A stretch of DNA of 64,000 bases from Staphylococcus cohnii subsp. cohnii (lineage in GTDB: Bacteria > Bacillota > Bacilli > Staphylococcales > Staphylococcaceae): the NCBI RefSeq assembly GCF_002902365.1, contig NZ_PPQC01000014.1, positions 1-64,000 of the forward strand, in the 5' to 3' direction. The translations under genes were made by a program, and so were the position numbers. The notes under the pieces were generated by a model. It saw only the letters and a list, made by a program, of their open reading frames with translations. It did no database searches and was not told the origin of the DNA. Shown in pieces: positions 47,087 through 57,269 of this stretch (position 1 is the stretch's first letter; every line of letters begins with the position of its first letter).

Positions 47087-47929
47087 TTGACTCAACAACA
47101 AGCTACTTGTCTATCAAAGGATGGATTTTCATTACCTTATTCAATGATAAAAGCTAAAAACCAAAGCCCTAAAGGTATCATTATGTATTTTCATGGGGGT
47201 GGACTCATTTTTGGGCAACCAAACGATTTACCGCAAGCATATATAGATATTTTATCGGAATCATATCACTTAATAATGGTTTCCTATCGACTTGCTCCAG
47301 AAAGTCATATTGATACGATTATTGAGGATGCACTGAGTAACTACGATTATTTAAAGTCGCTTTATCCTTCGTTACCTTTGATTACTTTTGGACGTTCAGC
47401 CGGCGCATTTTTAGCGATGCTTGTCGCACGTCATCGTAAAGTTGATGGTATCATTGATTTCTATGGTTATTCCCGTGTACATGTACCTGCCTTTTTGAAA
47501 CCAAATAAGCAATATCAAGCATTATCTACACAAATTACACCAAAAATATTAAATCAATTGATTCAACCTAAACCATTAACATCTGCACCGTTACAAACAA
47601 GATATCCAATTTACTTATATGCGCGTGGTCAAGCACGTTGGATGTCCTATTTAGGAATTCAATCATCTACACAAAGCACTTATAATGTCACACCACAAGA
47701 ATTGAAAAATTTCCCTCCTATGTTCATTGTACACTGTACAGGAGACCCTGATGTACCTTATAGTGAAAGTGAATATATAGATAAATTAATTGAAACGAGT
47801 CACTTCGTACGTTTAGAGCTAGACAGCCATGATTTTGATCGTGAAGTTACCCCCACTAGTAAAGCAATATATGAACAAGCGATTCAATTCTTGAATCAAA
47901 TTAAACTGAATATCGAAGGGGATCAATGA
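47087..47929 (+). CDS. Alpha/beta hydrolase (HGGG type)
   Basis: This 280-residue enzyme has the HGGG oxyanion motif (YFHGGGLIFGQ, near residue 43), nucleophile serine in FGRSAGAF, a likely Asp in CTGDPDVPYS and a C-terminal SHDFDRE histidine. The TTG start is accepted because GGAGG lies ten bases upstream and no better start exists. It diverges from allC and its stop overlaps the start of a second M20 hydrolase, so both belong to one unit in the ureide island. The substrate is unknown; an isourate or ureide ester is not excluded. Confidence 0.78.
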   Translation: MTQQQATCLSKDGFSLPYSMIKAKNQSPKGIIMYFHGGGLIFGQPNDLPQAYIDILSESYHLIMVSYRLAPESHIDTIIEDALSNYDYLKSLYPSLPLITFGRSAGAFLAMLVARHRKVDGIIDFYGYSRVHVPAFLKPNKQYQALSTQITPKILNQLIQPKPLTSAPLQTRYPIYLYARGQARWMSYLGIQSSTQSTYNVTPQELKNFPPMFIVHCTGDPDVPYSESEYIDKLIETSHFVRLELDSHDFDREVTPTSKAIYEQAIQFLNQIKLNIEGDQ

Positions 47930-49179
47930 TGAACTTACAAAATGTAATAGAAAATTTTCAAACGTTTAATAACTTTGCCAGAAATCCTAAGAATGGCGGT
48001 ATTAACCGCATTGCTTTTAGTCATCCAGAACGTGTCGCGGCTTTAAAATTTTCAATGTTATGTCAAAAGGCGGGTCTAGATGTTTACTTTGATTTCTTTG
48101 GTAACGTTATCGCACGTAGAGAGGGAAAGCAGCCTTCTTTAAAGCCAATTGTGTTAGGATCACATATCGATACAGTAAAAGATGGTGGACAATATGATGG
48201 TCTTTTAGGTGTACTTGGTGCACTTGAAGTTGTCGAACATCTAAACGCACATCACATAGAAACAGATCATCCAATTATCATTATTGCTTTTGCTTGCGAA
48301 GAATCTACACGTTTCAACGAAGCAACTTTAGGTAGTAAATATCTTACTGGCAAAATGGCAAAAGATGATATGAAATTCATCAAAGATAATGATGACAACG
48401 TACTTTATGATATCGTTGCACCTTTAGCTCAAGATATGAACGGTAAAACAGCATTATTTGAAAGAAACAAAATCAAAGCATTTTTAGAGTTACATATTGA
48501 ACAGGGTCCTATTCTTGAAAATAATCAAAAGGATATTGGCATCGTTACAGACATTGCTGCACCACACCGCTTCAAGTTACAAATAGCTGGCGTTACAAGT
48601 CACTCAGGATCAACACCTATGCCGATGCGCACAGATGCTTTAACTACTGCTGCTGAAGTCATTTTAAAAATCGAAGCCTTAGGTCAGGCTTACCATGATA
48701 AGGGGATAGTAACGACTGTAGGTTATGCCAACGTTTATCCTAATACAATGAATGCAATACCTGGTGAGGTCACACTACTCATCGATATTCGAGGTAAAGA
48801 TAAATCTATTCGTGAAAAAGTAGTCGAAGAGATGAAAGTACACATCGAAACCATTACAACAAATCGTCAAGCAGATTATGTATTAGAAGATTTAGGTCAG
48901 GATCAACCACGTAAATTCAATCAAACAATTGCTAAGATTTCTGAACACAGTTGTAAGACACTAGCATACCAATATCGCTATATGTATAGTGGTGCTGGCT
49001 ATGATGCTATGAATTTTGCGCCCATTTGTCCTACGAGTATGATTTTTATCCCGTGTAAAAATGGCATTAGCCACTCCCCAAAAGAATCTGTAACTGATAG
49101 TCAAATCGAAAAAGGAATTAATGTGATGATAGCAACAACGATTGAATTAGCAAAAGTGGACACAGTATTGGACGCATAA
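47926..49179 (+). CDS. Second M20-family allantoate/ureide amidohydrolase
   Basis: This 417-residue paralogue of the allC-like gene has GSHIDTVKDGGQYDGLLG, CEESTRF and HIEQGPILE and keeps the late GISHSPKES metal histidine. The motif SGAGHD of its relatives is SGAGYDAM here, a His-to-Tyr change that may alter specificity. It may act on N-carbamoyl amino acids or on ureidoglycolate (ureidoglycolate amidohydrolase). Its ATG overlaps the previous stop. It is on the opposite strand from allC, so it is not a simple tandem copy. Confidence 0.85.
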   Translation: MMNLQNVIENFQTFNNFARNPKNGGINRIAFSHPERVAALKFSMLCQKAGLDVYFDFFGNVIARREGKQPSLKPIVLGSHIDTVKDGGQYDGLLGVLGALEVVEHLNAHHIETDHPIIIIAFACEESTRFNEATLGSKYLTGKMAKDDMKFIKDNDDNVLYDIVAPLAQDMNGKTALFERNKIKAFLELHIEQGPILENNQKDIGIVTDIAAPHRFKLQIAGVTSHSGSTPMPMRTDALTTAAEVILKIEALGQAYHDKGIVTTVGYANVYPNTMNAIPGEVTLLIDIRGKDKSIREKVVEEMKVHIETITTNRQADYVLEDLGQDQPRKFNQTIAKISEHSCKTLAYQYRYMYSGAGYDAMNFAPICPTSMIFIPCKNGISHSPKESVTDSQIEKGINVMIATTIELAKVDTVLDA

Positions 49180-49445
49180 TGTACATTGGCTTTTGACCAA
49201 TCAATTACTATTATGAAGGTAAAACTTTTAGTATAGTCACATCCATTATTATCAATTCATAAGCACATAATTTTTTGAATCTAACACTCAATGATATGCG
49301 TTTTATCATTTAACACCGACTTGTGTGTGACTATCATCTATAGATAGATGCCATTTCAAATTATGCAATACCATATGAATAGAAAACTGTTAGCGTTATA
49401 ATAGAGATGTTGCTGAAAACACATCACTGTAAAGGTTGATATATA

Positions 49446-50033
49446 ATGACAAAAATACGCTTTATTAGGCATGGAGAAACAGACTGGAATATTGCTGGTA
49501 AATTACAAGGTAGAACAGACATCCCACTGAATGAGTCTGGCATAAAACAAGCACAAGCTTGTGGCATTTCATTACTTCAAAATGAATGGGATCTTATTAT
49601 TACAAGCCCTTTATTAAGAGCTAAAGAAACTGGACAAATTATTCAACAAAAATTAAACATACCACTTCACGAAATGACATCGTTTATTGAAGTTGCATTT
49701 GGAGATGCAGAAGGTCTTACTTATTACGAACGAGATGTGCGTTTTCCTAATCGCGATTATCCAAACAAAGAAACTGAAGCAATGGTTACTGAACGTTTTT
49801 TAAAGGGGATTCATACTGTACATCAGAATTACACAAATAAAAATATTTTGATTGTCTCTCATGGTGCCTTTATTAATGCTATATTTCACTACTTTTCTAA
49901 TGGGACAGTCGGCACAGGTGTTACTAAACTAACCAATGGTAGTTTCAGCACTTTAGAAATTAACAACAACCACACGCACATCCTAGACTATAACACGACA
50001 CATCACTTACCAGCTCAGAACCCAAAATCATAA
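49446..50033 (+). CDS. Histidine phosphatase (phosphoglycerate-mutase-like)
   Basis: This 195-residue protein begins with the RHG motif (IRFIRHGETDWNIAGKLQGRTDIPLNE), where the histidine takes the phosphate, and has the second histidine in VSHGAFINAI. It is a soluble phosphatase of broad type; the substrate is unknown. AAAGG precedes the ATG. It stands alone between the ureide genes and the alanine symporter, with a long terminator after it, and need not belong to the ureide pathway. Confidence 0.9.
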   Translation: MTKIRFIRHGETDWNIAGKLQGRTDIPLNESGIKQAQACGISLLQNEWDLIITSPLLRAKETGQIIQQKLNIPLHEMTSFIEVAFGDAEGLTYYERDVRFPNRDYPNKETEAMVTERFLKGIHTVHQNYTNKNILIVSHGAFINAIFHYFSNGTVGTGVTKLTNGSFSTLEINNNHTHILDYNTTHHLPAQNPKS

Positions 50034-50048
50034 CTATTTATAAACAAT

Positions 50049-50147
50049 TAAAAGTACCATAACGCTCATCCATGATTCATCATACTAAAAGTTAAACCCA
50101 ATATTTTCCTTTTAGTAATGACAGGTATGAGGTTTGGTACTTTTTAT
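50049..50147. terminator. Long stem between the phosphatase and symporter genes
   Basis: AAAAGTACCA pairs with TGGTACTTTT, with an inner ACTAAAAG/CTTTTAGT stem. It can serve both converging genes. Confidence 0.7.
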
Positions 50148-50158
50148 ATTCACTAACT

Positions 50159-51505
50159 TTACTTATAATTTTTAAAGAAATCTGTAGTTAACGATTTCAC
50201 TTTTGGCGATAACATTATCACTGCGATAACGTTTGGAATCAATACGGCAGCAAGTGCCAAATCAAGCAAGTCCCACAATTGTTGTGCCGCACCTAACGCA
50301 CCCACTATCATTGAAAGCACATATATTGTTTTCATCACCCAACCTGCCGTAAGTCCAAATAAAAACTCTGCCATTCTCGATCCGTAGAAAATGACTACCA
50401 CAACGGTCGAAAATACGAAAAACATCATTGAAATAGAGACCATCATACTTCCAAATTGGCCAAAAGAATTTTCAAACGCTCTGGCTGTTAGCGCTGCAGA
50501 CTGCGCTTTCGCATCACTCGCTTTCCAAACACCTGAAACTAAAACCACAAAACCAGTCGTGCTACAAATAATCAATGTATCTACTACGATCTCACTAATG
50601 CCCCAGAATGCTTGGCGAACTGGGTGATCCGTTTTTGCGGCTGCATGCGCGATGGATGATGTACCAAGACCAGCTTCATTAGAATAAATCCCTCTAGCAA
50701 AGCCCCAACGAATTGTAGTAGCTAACGCTGCACCAAATGTACCTCCAACAGCTGCCGTAGGATTAAATGCCTGTTCTACCACTAACCAAATAACATTAGG
50801 CACATGTCCAATATTCATCAAAATGATTAAAAAACCAAAAAAACAGTAAAGGCCAACCATGATTGGCACAATTTTTTCAGCAAACGATGCGATACGTTTC
50901 ACACCACCAAAAACGACAAGCGCAGCAAGAAATGCTAATATAACGCCAGAAACTGCCATAGGTACGTTAAATGTATCTTTCATAGTGCTCGCTGCAGAAT
51001 GACCTTGAACCATAATACTTGGAATAATTTCAATCATCAATGCAAAGGCAAATATCAAAGAAAAAACTGTACCTAACTTCTTGTTTTTAAAACCTTTTTT
51101 CATGTAATAAGTCGGGCCGCCCACAAATTCACCTTTTTTATTTTTCTCACGATAGTGGACACCTAAGACATTCTCACTAAATTTTAAAGCCATACCTAAA
51201 AAAGCAATAACCATCATCCAAAATACCGCACCAGGTCCCCCCATCATAATCGCTGTAGGCACCCCAACAATATTAGCTGCACCTACAGTTGAAGATAGCG
51301 CAGAGGTCAAAGCCTGACGAGGTGTAATTGTCCCTTCCCCTTTGGGTTTTTTATTAACACTTCCAAATGTTTGCTTGAGCATATAGAAAAAATGACGAAA
51401 TTGAATAAAATTTAAATAGACTGTCAAAAATACACTTGCAAACAAAAGTAGAAGTACAAGTGGATAACCCCATAACCAATCCGAAAAAGAAATTAATTTT
51501 TCCAA
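50159..51505 (-). CDS. Sodium:alanine symporter (AGCS family)
   Basis: This 448-residue transporter has about eleven membrane helices and the family signatures ALTSALSSTVGAANIVGVPTA and GFARGIYSNEAGLGTSSIAHAA. It imports Ala or Gly with sodium. It lies inside the ureide island but on a single-gene transcript. Uptake of a glycine-like compound would fit the pathway only as a speculation. The start is set by AAAGGGG shortly before the ATG. Confidence 0.92.
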   Translation of the reverse strand: MEKLISFSDWLWGYPLVLLLLFASVFLTVYLNFIQFRHFFYMLKQTFGSVNKKPKGEGTITPRQALTSALSSTVGAANIVGVPTAIMMGGPGAVFWMMVIAFLGMALKFSENVLGVHYREKNKKGEFVGGPTYYMKKGFKNKKLGTVFSLIFAFALMIEIIPSIMVQGHSAASTMKDTFNVPMAVSGVILAFLAALVVFGGVKRIASFAEKIVPIMVGLYCFFGFLIILMNIGHVPNVIWLVVEQAFNPTAAVGGTFGAALATTIRWGFARGIYSNEAGLGTSSIAHAAAKTDHPVRQAFWGISEIVVDTLIICSTTGFVVLVSGVWKASDAKAQSAALTARAFENSFGQFGSMMVSISMMFFVFSTVVVVIFYGSRMAEFLFGLTAGWVMKTIYVLSMIVGALGAAQQLWDLLDLALAAVLIPNVIAVIMLSPKVKSLTTDFFKNYK

Positions 51506-52028
51506 ATTTTACAACCCCTTTGTTTTTAAAGCATCTCACCATCCGTTGTGATAAAAATCTTATGACTTTAATCACAAAACGCTATAAAAATGAGCTATGT
51601 AGACACTAAATAAATGTAATATGTAATATTATTCCCTAGAGTTGCTCACTCAAACCGAGTTCAGAGCTTATGAAAACAAATCTTAAATCTTCAGCTATAT
51701 TTTAAATATCATTGGTATGCAACATTTGTTTCTATTTCTTTAATCATTTGTCACATTGATTTGTTAACAAATAGTCTTTGAATATGCAATATTATCACTA
51801 AAACAATTGATTCTATAGATGGTCTACCATTATCAAGTCAATATTTGTCTTCGACAAGTTCTTATATAAAATTTAAATCTAATATCGCATCAAATTTATG
51901 CAATAAATGATTATTAAAGACTAATTTAGAGATAGAACTCATTTCATATTGATCTTTTTTTCAATTGATTTATTCAACATCATAAACACCATCACTGTTT
52001 AATTTATATATGTTTTCAATTTAATATT
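51506..52028. other. AT-rich gap upstream of a structured repeat
   Basis: More than 500 bases without a supported gene. It includes the upstream region of the alanine symporter. No clear promoter pair was found beyond weak AT-rich matches. Confidence 0.5.
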
Positions 52029-52181
52029 GGCAGTGATTTATGCCGACTCCTGCGGGAATAGCACTAGCCGAAGACTGATGGCTAAGGCAGTGCCCACGGA
52101 AAGCGTGCATAAAAAAACTGCCAACAAAGTCGGAGACTCTGTCGACAGTCTAGACTAATCCAGTTAATAAATGGATTAGTC
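52029..52181 (+). repeat. Structured intergenic repeat with terminal hairpin
   Basis: GGCAGT (52029) pairs with ACTGCC (52122), TATGC with GCATA, and GCACTAGCC with GGCTAAGGCAGTGC inside. The sequence is far richer in GC than its surroundings. It ends with GACTAATCCA/TGGATTAGTC (52153-52181), then CTTTTG. It resembles the dispersed elements with ACTCCTGCGGGA and GCCGAAGACTGA seen between genes in staphylococci. It may be an sRNA or a mobile repeat. Confidence 0.6.
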
Positions 52182-52239
52182 CTTTTGTTCTTGCTTTTAT
52201 GTTTCAATGTTTTTACTTCAGTCTTTTTTTAAGAAATTT

Positions 52240-53601
52240 TTAGATAAAACGTCCAATACGTTTATCTGAAATACCTGCTTCATCACTATAAATTTCTTGT
52301 CCTCTTAAAATTGTACGTGTTACTTGAGCACCAATTTCACGTCCAATATATGGACTCATTTTGTTACGATAAGCTAAATCTTCAGCTTGTAAAGTATACG
52401 GTGCGTCAGGTTTAATAAATACGAAGTCAGCATCTTTACCAATTGCAATACTGCCTTTTGCATCTAAACCAAAGCGTTTAGCAGGTGCTGTCGCAATAAT
52501 GTCAGCGAATTTTGTTAATGACATTTGACGTTTTTGAACACCTTCGTCGAATAAAATATCTACGTTGTTTTGTAACCCAGCAATACCACCCCATGCTTCA
52601 AATGCATTGTCAGTATCTTTTAAGTCTGGTGTACAAGGTGAATGATCAGATGTTACAAAACTAATATCACCGTTTAATACACGATCCCACATTCCTTCTA
52701 AGCGAGATTGTTCACGGATTGGTGGAGAACATTTAACAACTGGTCCAATGTCATCTAATTCTTCTTTATAGAAGTACAAGTAGTGTGTACATGTCTCACA
52801 AGTAATGTCTACACCTTCTTGTTGTGCTTTGATGACTTCATCAACGCCTTCTTCACAAGCAACGTGTACAATGTGCACACGACAGCCCGTTTCTTTAGCG
52901 AATAAAATGATTTTGCGAATTGGTTCAACTTCTGTAAATACTGGACGACTATCCACGTAAGCACTTAATGTCGTTTCACCATTTTCTTTTGCGATTTCAC
53001 CTAATCGGTCAGTGATGGCCGCATTTTCAGAATGGATTGATAAAATTTTACCAGTCTTAGCAATTTGCTTCATGCCTTCATATAATGAATAATCGTCAAC
53101 ATTTTCAAAGTCTCCTTCGAAAGAACGATCACCACAAGTAGCTAAGAAAGCTTTATAAGCCACAACACCCGCTTCATCTAATTCTTGAATACCTCCATTT
53201 AAGTTATATGGTACTAAACCACCATAACTTGCGACATCTACTGATAATTCATCTTTCCCAGCGTCAAATTTAGCTTGGATAGATGCTTTGTCAGTTGTAG
53301 CTGGAACTTGGTTTAATGGCATTTCTACAAATGAAGTTACGCCACCTTTAGCAGCAGCATTTGTTCCTGTAACATAACCTTCCCAACCGTCACGATAGCC
53401 ACCACCTGGCTCAGTAATATGCACATGTGCATCCACCATTCCAGGTGAAACAATTTGATTTTGTGCGTCAATGACTTGCTCAGCTTCTCCCAATGCTTGA
53501 CCAATTGCGGCAATTTTACCGTTTTTAACACCAACTTCAACTTGTTGCTCCCCGTCTTCTAAAATGACTAAACCATTCTTAATAATCAAATCATACTTCA
53601 T
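52240..53601 (-). CDS. allB: Allantoinase
   Basis: This 453-residue amidohydrolase opens allantoin to allantoate. Metal ligands are seen: His59 and His61 in VDAHVHITEPGG, the probable carboxylated lysine in VVAYKAFLATCG (near 150), SIHSEN and VHIVHVAC histidines, and Asp in VTSDHSPCTPD. The start at 53601 is set by AAGGAGGAG upstream and overlaps the end of the permease gene by eleven bases. The length equals the E. coli enzyme. Dihydropyrimidinase and dihydroorotase are relatives, but the neighbours favour allantoinase. Confidence 0.92.
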   Translation of the reverse strand: MKYDLIIKNGLVILEDGEQQVEVGVKNGKIAAIGQALGEAEQVIDAQNQIVSPGMVDAHVHITEPGGGYRDGWEGYVTGTNAAAKGGVTSFVEMPLNQVPATTDKASIQAKFDAGKDELSVDVASYGGLVPYNLNGGIQELDEAGVVAYKAFLATCGDRSFEGDFENVDDYSLYEGMKQIAKTGKILSIHSENAAITDRLGEIAKENGETTLSAYVDSRPVFTEVEPIRKIILFAKETGCRVHIVHVACEEGVDEVIKAQQEGVDITCETCTHYLYFYKEELDDIGPVVKCSPPIREQSRLEGMWDRVLNGDISFVTSDHSPCTPDLKDTDNAFEAWGGIAGLQNNVDILFDEGVQKRQMSLTKFADIIATAPAKRFGLDAKGSIAIGKDADFVFIKPDAPYTLQAEDLAYRNKMSPYIGREIGAQVTRTILRGQEIYSDEAGISDKRIGRFI

Positions 53602-55081
53602 TATAATCTGCTCCTCCTTTTTTTCTTCTTTCTGCATGGAATACATAATGTAAAATTAAGTAAACACCACCGGCAATGACAAAGCCTATAAACCAAGAAA
53701 AGTCTGATATCACTGTGAATGCTGGTAAAAATCCTAATAGTGAAACGATAACACCAGCAATCGTTCCGACGTATGCAGAAATATTAATACGTGGTATTTT
53801 GTGCTCTTTATCTTTCAAATCAAAATACAACTTATCTATATCAATGTGACATTTAGACACAATATAGAAATGAACAGTCATTACACCTGCTACCGGACCA
53901 AGAATAGCACCTATCGCGTTTAAGAATAAGAAAATGCTATCTTCTTCTTCCATCATCTTCCACGGCATAATGACTATACTCAATACCGAGGCAATAATTA
54001 CGCCACGACGGTAATTAATCCATTTTGGTAAAAGTGCAGTGAGTTGGTACGCTGCTGGAATGATATTACTTGTCGCATTTGTCGAAATCGTCGTCATTAA
54101 TAACACGCCAGTAGATATCAGAATAGCCCAAAAGTTGCTCCACTCATTAATAATTGTTAAGATGTTCCACTCTTGATGACCGAGATAAATTGAACCACCA
54201 ATAATGATAAACACACTCGCAATCGCGAATAAAATGTGCGCAACCACGATACCTGAAATTTGACCAACCACCTGTGTCTTAGTTGATTTTGCGTTTTGTG
54301 TAAAATCAGAGACACTCGCACCAGGACCAGCCCACACGCCTAAAAGCGAGTTGATAATTAAAATAAAGGATAAAATCGCTGGGTAAATGATACCGCTAGA
54401 TTTTGTAGAAATTTCATAATCTAAAATATTTCCAACGCCACCAGCAGCCATAACGCCCCAGATAGCCATACCACCAAAAACAATATAAATAAGTGGATTT
54501 AATATAGCTGTGAATTTATTTAAAATATCTCCACCACCAAATCCAATCGCAAAACTAATAGCCCAAAATATTAAAAATGCAATGAGACCTGGAACAGAAA
54601 TACCAAGTATCGATATGCCTTGTCCAATATCCGCAAAACCAGGGAATATTTTATTTAATAGTATTAATAGTGCTTGTGACCCCGCAAATGTTTGCAGACC
54701 AAACCAAGCGATACCTGCGACAACACCACGTAGGATACCGGGTAACTTCGCGCCTACATCACCATATGTATGACGTAAATGCATAGCAAATGGAATACCG
54801 TATTTAGAACCAGCATAACCATTACTTACCAATAATAAAGCGATTACAAAAGAACTTAATATTAATGCAAATATTACTTGTAATGGCGATAGACCTATTA
54901 ATAAGAATCCCCCAACTGCAGTATAGTTAGGTATATTATGTACAGCACCCATCCATAGTGTAAAAAAGTTAAATGCGGAGTTATTTCTTTGTGTCGGTGT
55001 CTTTGGCATTATATCTTTATTATAACCGCGCTTTTCGAAAACCGCCTGTGATAATGCCACATTGTTCTGCTGTCTTCCCAT
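53591..55081 (-). CDS. allP: NCS1-family allantoin permease
   Basis: This 496-residue permease has twelve predicted membrane helices and the NCS1 N-terminus (TPTQRNNSAFNFFTLWMGAVHN). NCS1 proteins import purines, pyrimidines, hydantoins and allantoin. Its 3' end overlaps the allantoinase start, so uptake and the first reaction are made together. AAGGAGA lies before the ATG. It diverges from the PucR-type regulator. The substrate assignment rests on this context. Confidence 0.88.
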   Translation of the reverse strand: MGRQQNNVALSQAVFEKRGYNKDIMPKTPTQRNNSAFNFFTLWMGAVHNIPNYTAVGGFLLIGLSPLQVIFALILSSFVIALLLVSNGYAGSKYGIPFAMHLRHTYGDVGAKLPGILRGVVAGIAWFGLQTFAGSQALLILLNKIFPGFADIGQGISILGISVPGLIAFLIFWAISFAIGFGGGDILNKFTAILNPLIYIVFGGMAIWGVMAAGGVGNILDYEISTKSSGIIYPAILSFILIINSLLGVWAGPGASVSDFTQNAKSTKTQVVGQISGIVVAHILFAIASVFIIIGGSIYLGHQEWNILTIINEWSNFWAILISTGVLLMTTISTNATSNIIPAAYQLTALLPKWINYRRGVIIASVLSIVIMPWKMMEEEDSIFLFLNAIGAILGPVAGVMTVHFYIVSKCHIDIDKLYFDLKDKEHKIPRINISAYVGTIAGVIVSLLGFLPAFTVISDFSWFIGFVIAGGVYLILHYVFHAERRKKGGADYNEV

Positions 55082-55397
55082 TCTATTGATATCTCCTTTA
55101 CTTTAATAAGCTAATAACTAAATGTATAATCTTCAGTTATAAGTGTAGTACGAGTGTAAGCGTTTTTCTTTGTTATTAATGACATTTCTATGCAATAAAA
55201 TTATAGGAATCGGACAAAATAAATGTATAATTAACGATATACACTAAATTTTTTGAGCATTTTGAACAATCGTTATCACGAATTGACAAAAAAGCTGCTT
55301 TTTAAGATAAATACAGACAAATAGAATTTATTATTAGATATTTTTTATGCATTTTCATAACGAGTGATTGTGTAAATTAGAAGCGGAGGACATAATT
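55082..55397. promoter_or_regulatory. Divergent control region between allP and pucR
   Basis: This 316-base gap serves two divergent units. A cre-like sequence is at 55155-55168 (minus strand GAAAAACGCTTACA, two mismatches). No firm PucR operator could be named. AT-rich -10-like elements occur on both strands. Confidence 0.5.
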
Positions 55398-57017
55398 ATG
55401 ACTACCCTAAATGAAATTTTATCCGTTCCCCAATTTAAAGGCTTAAAATTGTTAAATAGCAACGGAGATTTATCAGCAGAAGTAACCAATTTGGATATTA
55501 CTGAGAATAATGATATTAAGCATTTCACTTCAAATAATTCATTTATCTTAACAACTGGTGTCTTATTTCAAGATAATCAAGATAACTTGAAAAAGTTAAT
55601 TAAAGATTTGAATGATATAAACACTGCTGGACTTGGCATCAAAGTTTCAAGATTTTTGCATGAAATCAATCAAGATGTCATTGATTTTGCGGATGCTATC
55701 GAATTTCCATTAATTGAGATACCAGAAAGTTGGAATCTAGGTGAAATTACACATGAAATTTCTTCATTTATTTCAGATTCTGAAACAGGAAAGCTAAATT
55801 ATGCATTACAAGTACAACAAGAATTAAATCAATTATTAATCAAAGGTTTCAGTATTGATACAATGATTGATCGCATGAGCAAATTACTAGGCGTACCTAT
55901 CATTCTATTTGACCCATTCAAAGCACCTGAAGCATACAGTCGTCATTATAGACAAGGTAATGCCCTAATGACTGAACATACCAAATATTTCATGAACCAT
56001 TATCAAGATGCGCTAACATATGATAAAAATAACCTCGTCTTTGAGAATAAAGATCATGTAATCTTCAAAGTATTAGGCTACACATACTTCCCTTACTATT
56101 TAATGGTTTCTCAAGTTAATAAGCTTTCCTATCCATTTAGTTTATTAACACTCGAACAAGTGGTCAGTGTGTTGAGTTTCGCCCTATACAAAAACACCAA
56201 AATACAAGAGGCCGAAGAAAATGATATTAATCGATTTTTCGAATCATTGGTCAATAATCAAAACGATCAAACCCTTTCGATTAAAAAGCATGCTGATTTA
56301 TTAAGACAATATTATATTTATCCTTCTGACTATTATCAAATTATCATTTGCGGTATTGATACTAAAAATAATTTAGAAAATAGTTATTACTTAAATGAAC
56401 GGCACCATCTCACATTCCTTTGGTTAAAGCATAAATTAACCGATATTGATTCTTATATTAGTGTTTATAAATTACCTAGTAACGATCGTTTTGCGATACT
56501 CATACAAAATCGTCACGAATATTATTTTGAATACCTTAAAAAAATACAGCAAAGTTATAGCGAGTACTTTGATGATACGATTTCATTTGGCATTGGCAAT
56601 GAAGTAACAGAATTTACACAGTTACCATCTTCCTTTTTTGAAGCTAATGAAGCCTTTGAAAATGAATTGTTAAATAACGCAAAAGCATTTATCTCACAAT
56701 ATCATTCCAAAGATATCCAAGAGTTATTGCAACTTATACCTCAAGAAAAGTTATTACCTTTCGTTAAACATACTTTGGGCACACTGAGTTATCCAAAACA
56801 AAAAAAAGATTTGGAATTAAAACAAACTTTAAAAGTGTATATGGATAATCAATGCGATATAACTAAAACGGCAGATAAAATATTTATACACAGAAATACA
56901 GTGAAATATAGAATCAATAAATGTAGTAATATGATTGGCACAAATATTGAAGACCCTGTCCATTCATTAAATATACGTATCGCTTTATATGTATCTGAAA
57001 TGATTAGTTTCGATTAG
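55398..57017 (+). CDS. pucR: PucR-family transcriptional regulator
   Basis: This 539-residue regulator has an N-terminal PucR domain (about 1-125; TTLNEILSVPQFKGLKLL), a central GGDEF-like region and a C-terminal helix-turn-helix (CDITKTADKIFIHRNTVKYRINKC region). In Bacillus PucR activates purine-catabolism genes when allantoin or allantoate is present. It diverges from allP-allB. The ATG at 55398 is chosen because GCGGAGG lies just before it. The length is normal for the family. Confidence 0.9.
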   Translation: MTTLNEILSVPQFKGLKLLNSNGDLSAEVTNLDITENNDIKHFTSNNSFILTTGVLFQDNQDNLKKLIKDLNDINTAGLGIKVSRFLHEINQDVIDFADAIEFPLIEIPESWNLGEITHEISSFISDSETGKLNYALQVQQELNQLLIKGFSIDTMIDRMSKLLGVPIILFDPFKAPEAYSRHYRQGNALMTEHTKYFMNHYQDALTYDKNNLVFENKDHVIFKVLGYTYFPYYLMVSQVNKLSYPFSLLTLEQVVSVLSFALYKNTKIQEAEENDINRFFESLVNNQNDQTLSIKKHADLLRQYYIYPSDYYQIIICGIDTKNNLENSYYLNERHHLTFLWLKHKLTDIDSYISVYKLPSNDRFAILIQNRHEYYFEYLKKIQQSYSEYFDDTISFGIGNEVTEFTQLPSSFFEANEAFENELLNNAKAFISQYHSKDIQELLQLIPQEKLLPFVKHTLGTLSYPKQKKDLELKQTLKVYMDNQCDITKTADKIFIHRNTVKYRINKCSNMIGTNIEDPVHSLNIRIALYVSEMISFD

Positions 57018-57032
57018 GTGCTCAATCTATTT

Positions 57033-57079
57033 CAAAAAGCTACGCTGTTTGCACAACCATGCAAACAGCGTAGCTTTTT
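57033..57079 (+). terminator. Terminator of pucR
   Basis: AAAAAGCTACGCTGTTTGCA pairs with TGCAAACAGCGTAGCTTTTT, a near-perfect long stem with A/T tails. Confidence 0.93.
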
Positions 57080-57269
57080 CATTAATTGAACATCACTGAC
57101 CTGTGACACCTTTAATACAATGTATTCCGACCTAAATCATCTATTCATTAATTTTTTCTAGAAATCCTTTGTAAAAAATATTAATTTTTTAAACCGAATG
57201 GTTTGCTTTGCTAACTTAAAATAATTAAAATTTATCGATGGGATGTTATAAAAAGGAGATGCGTTTATA

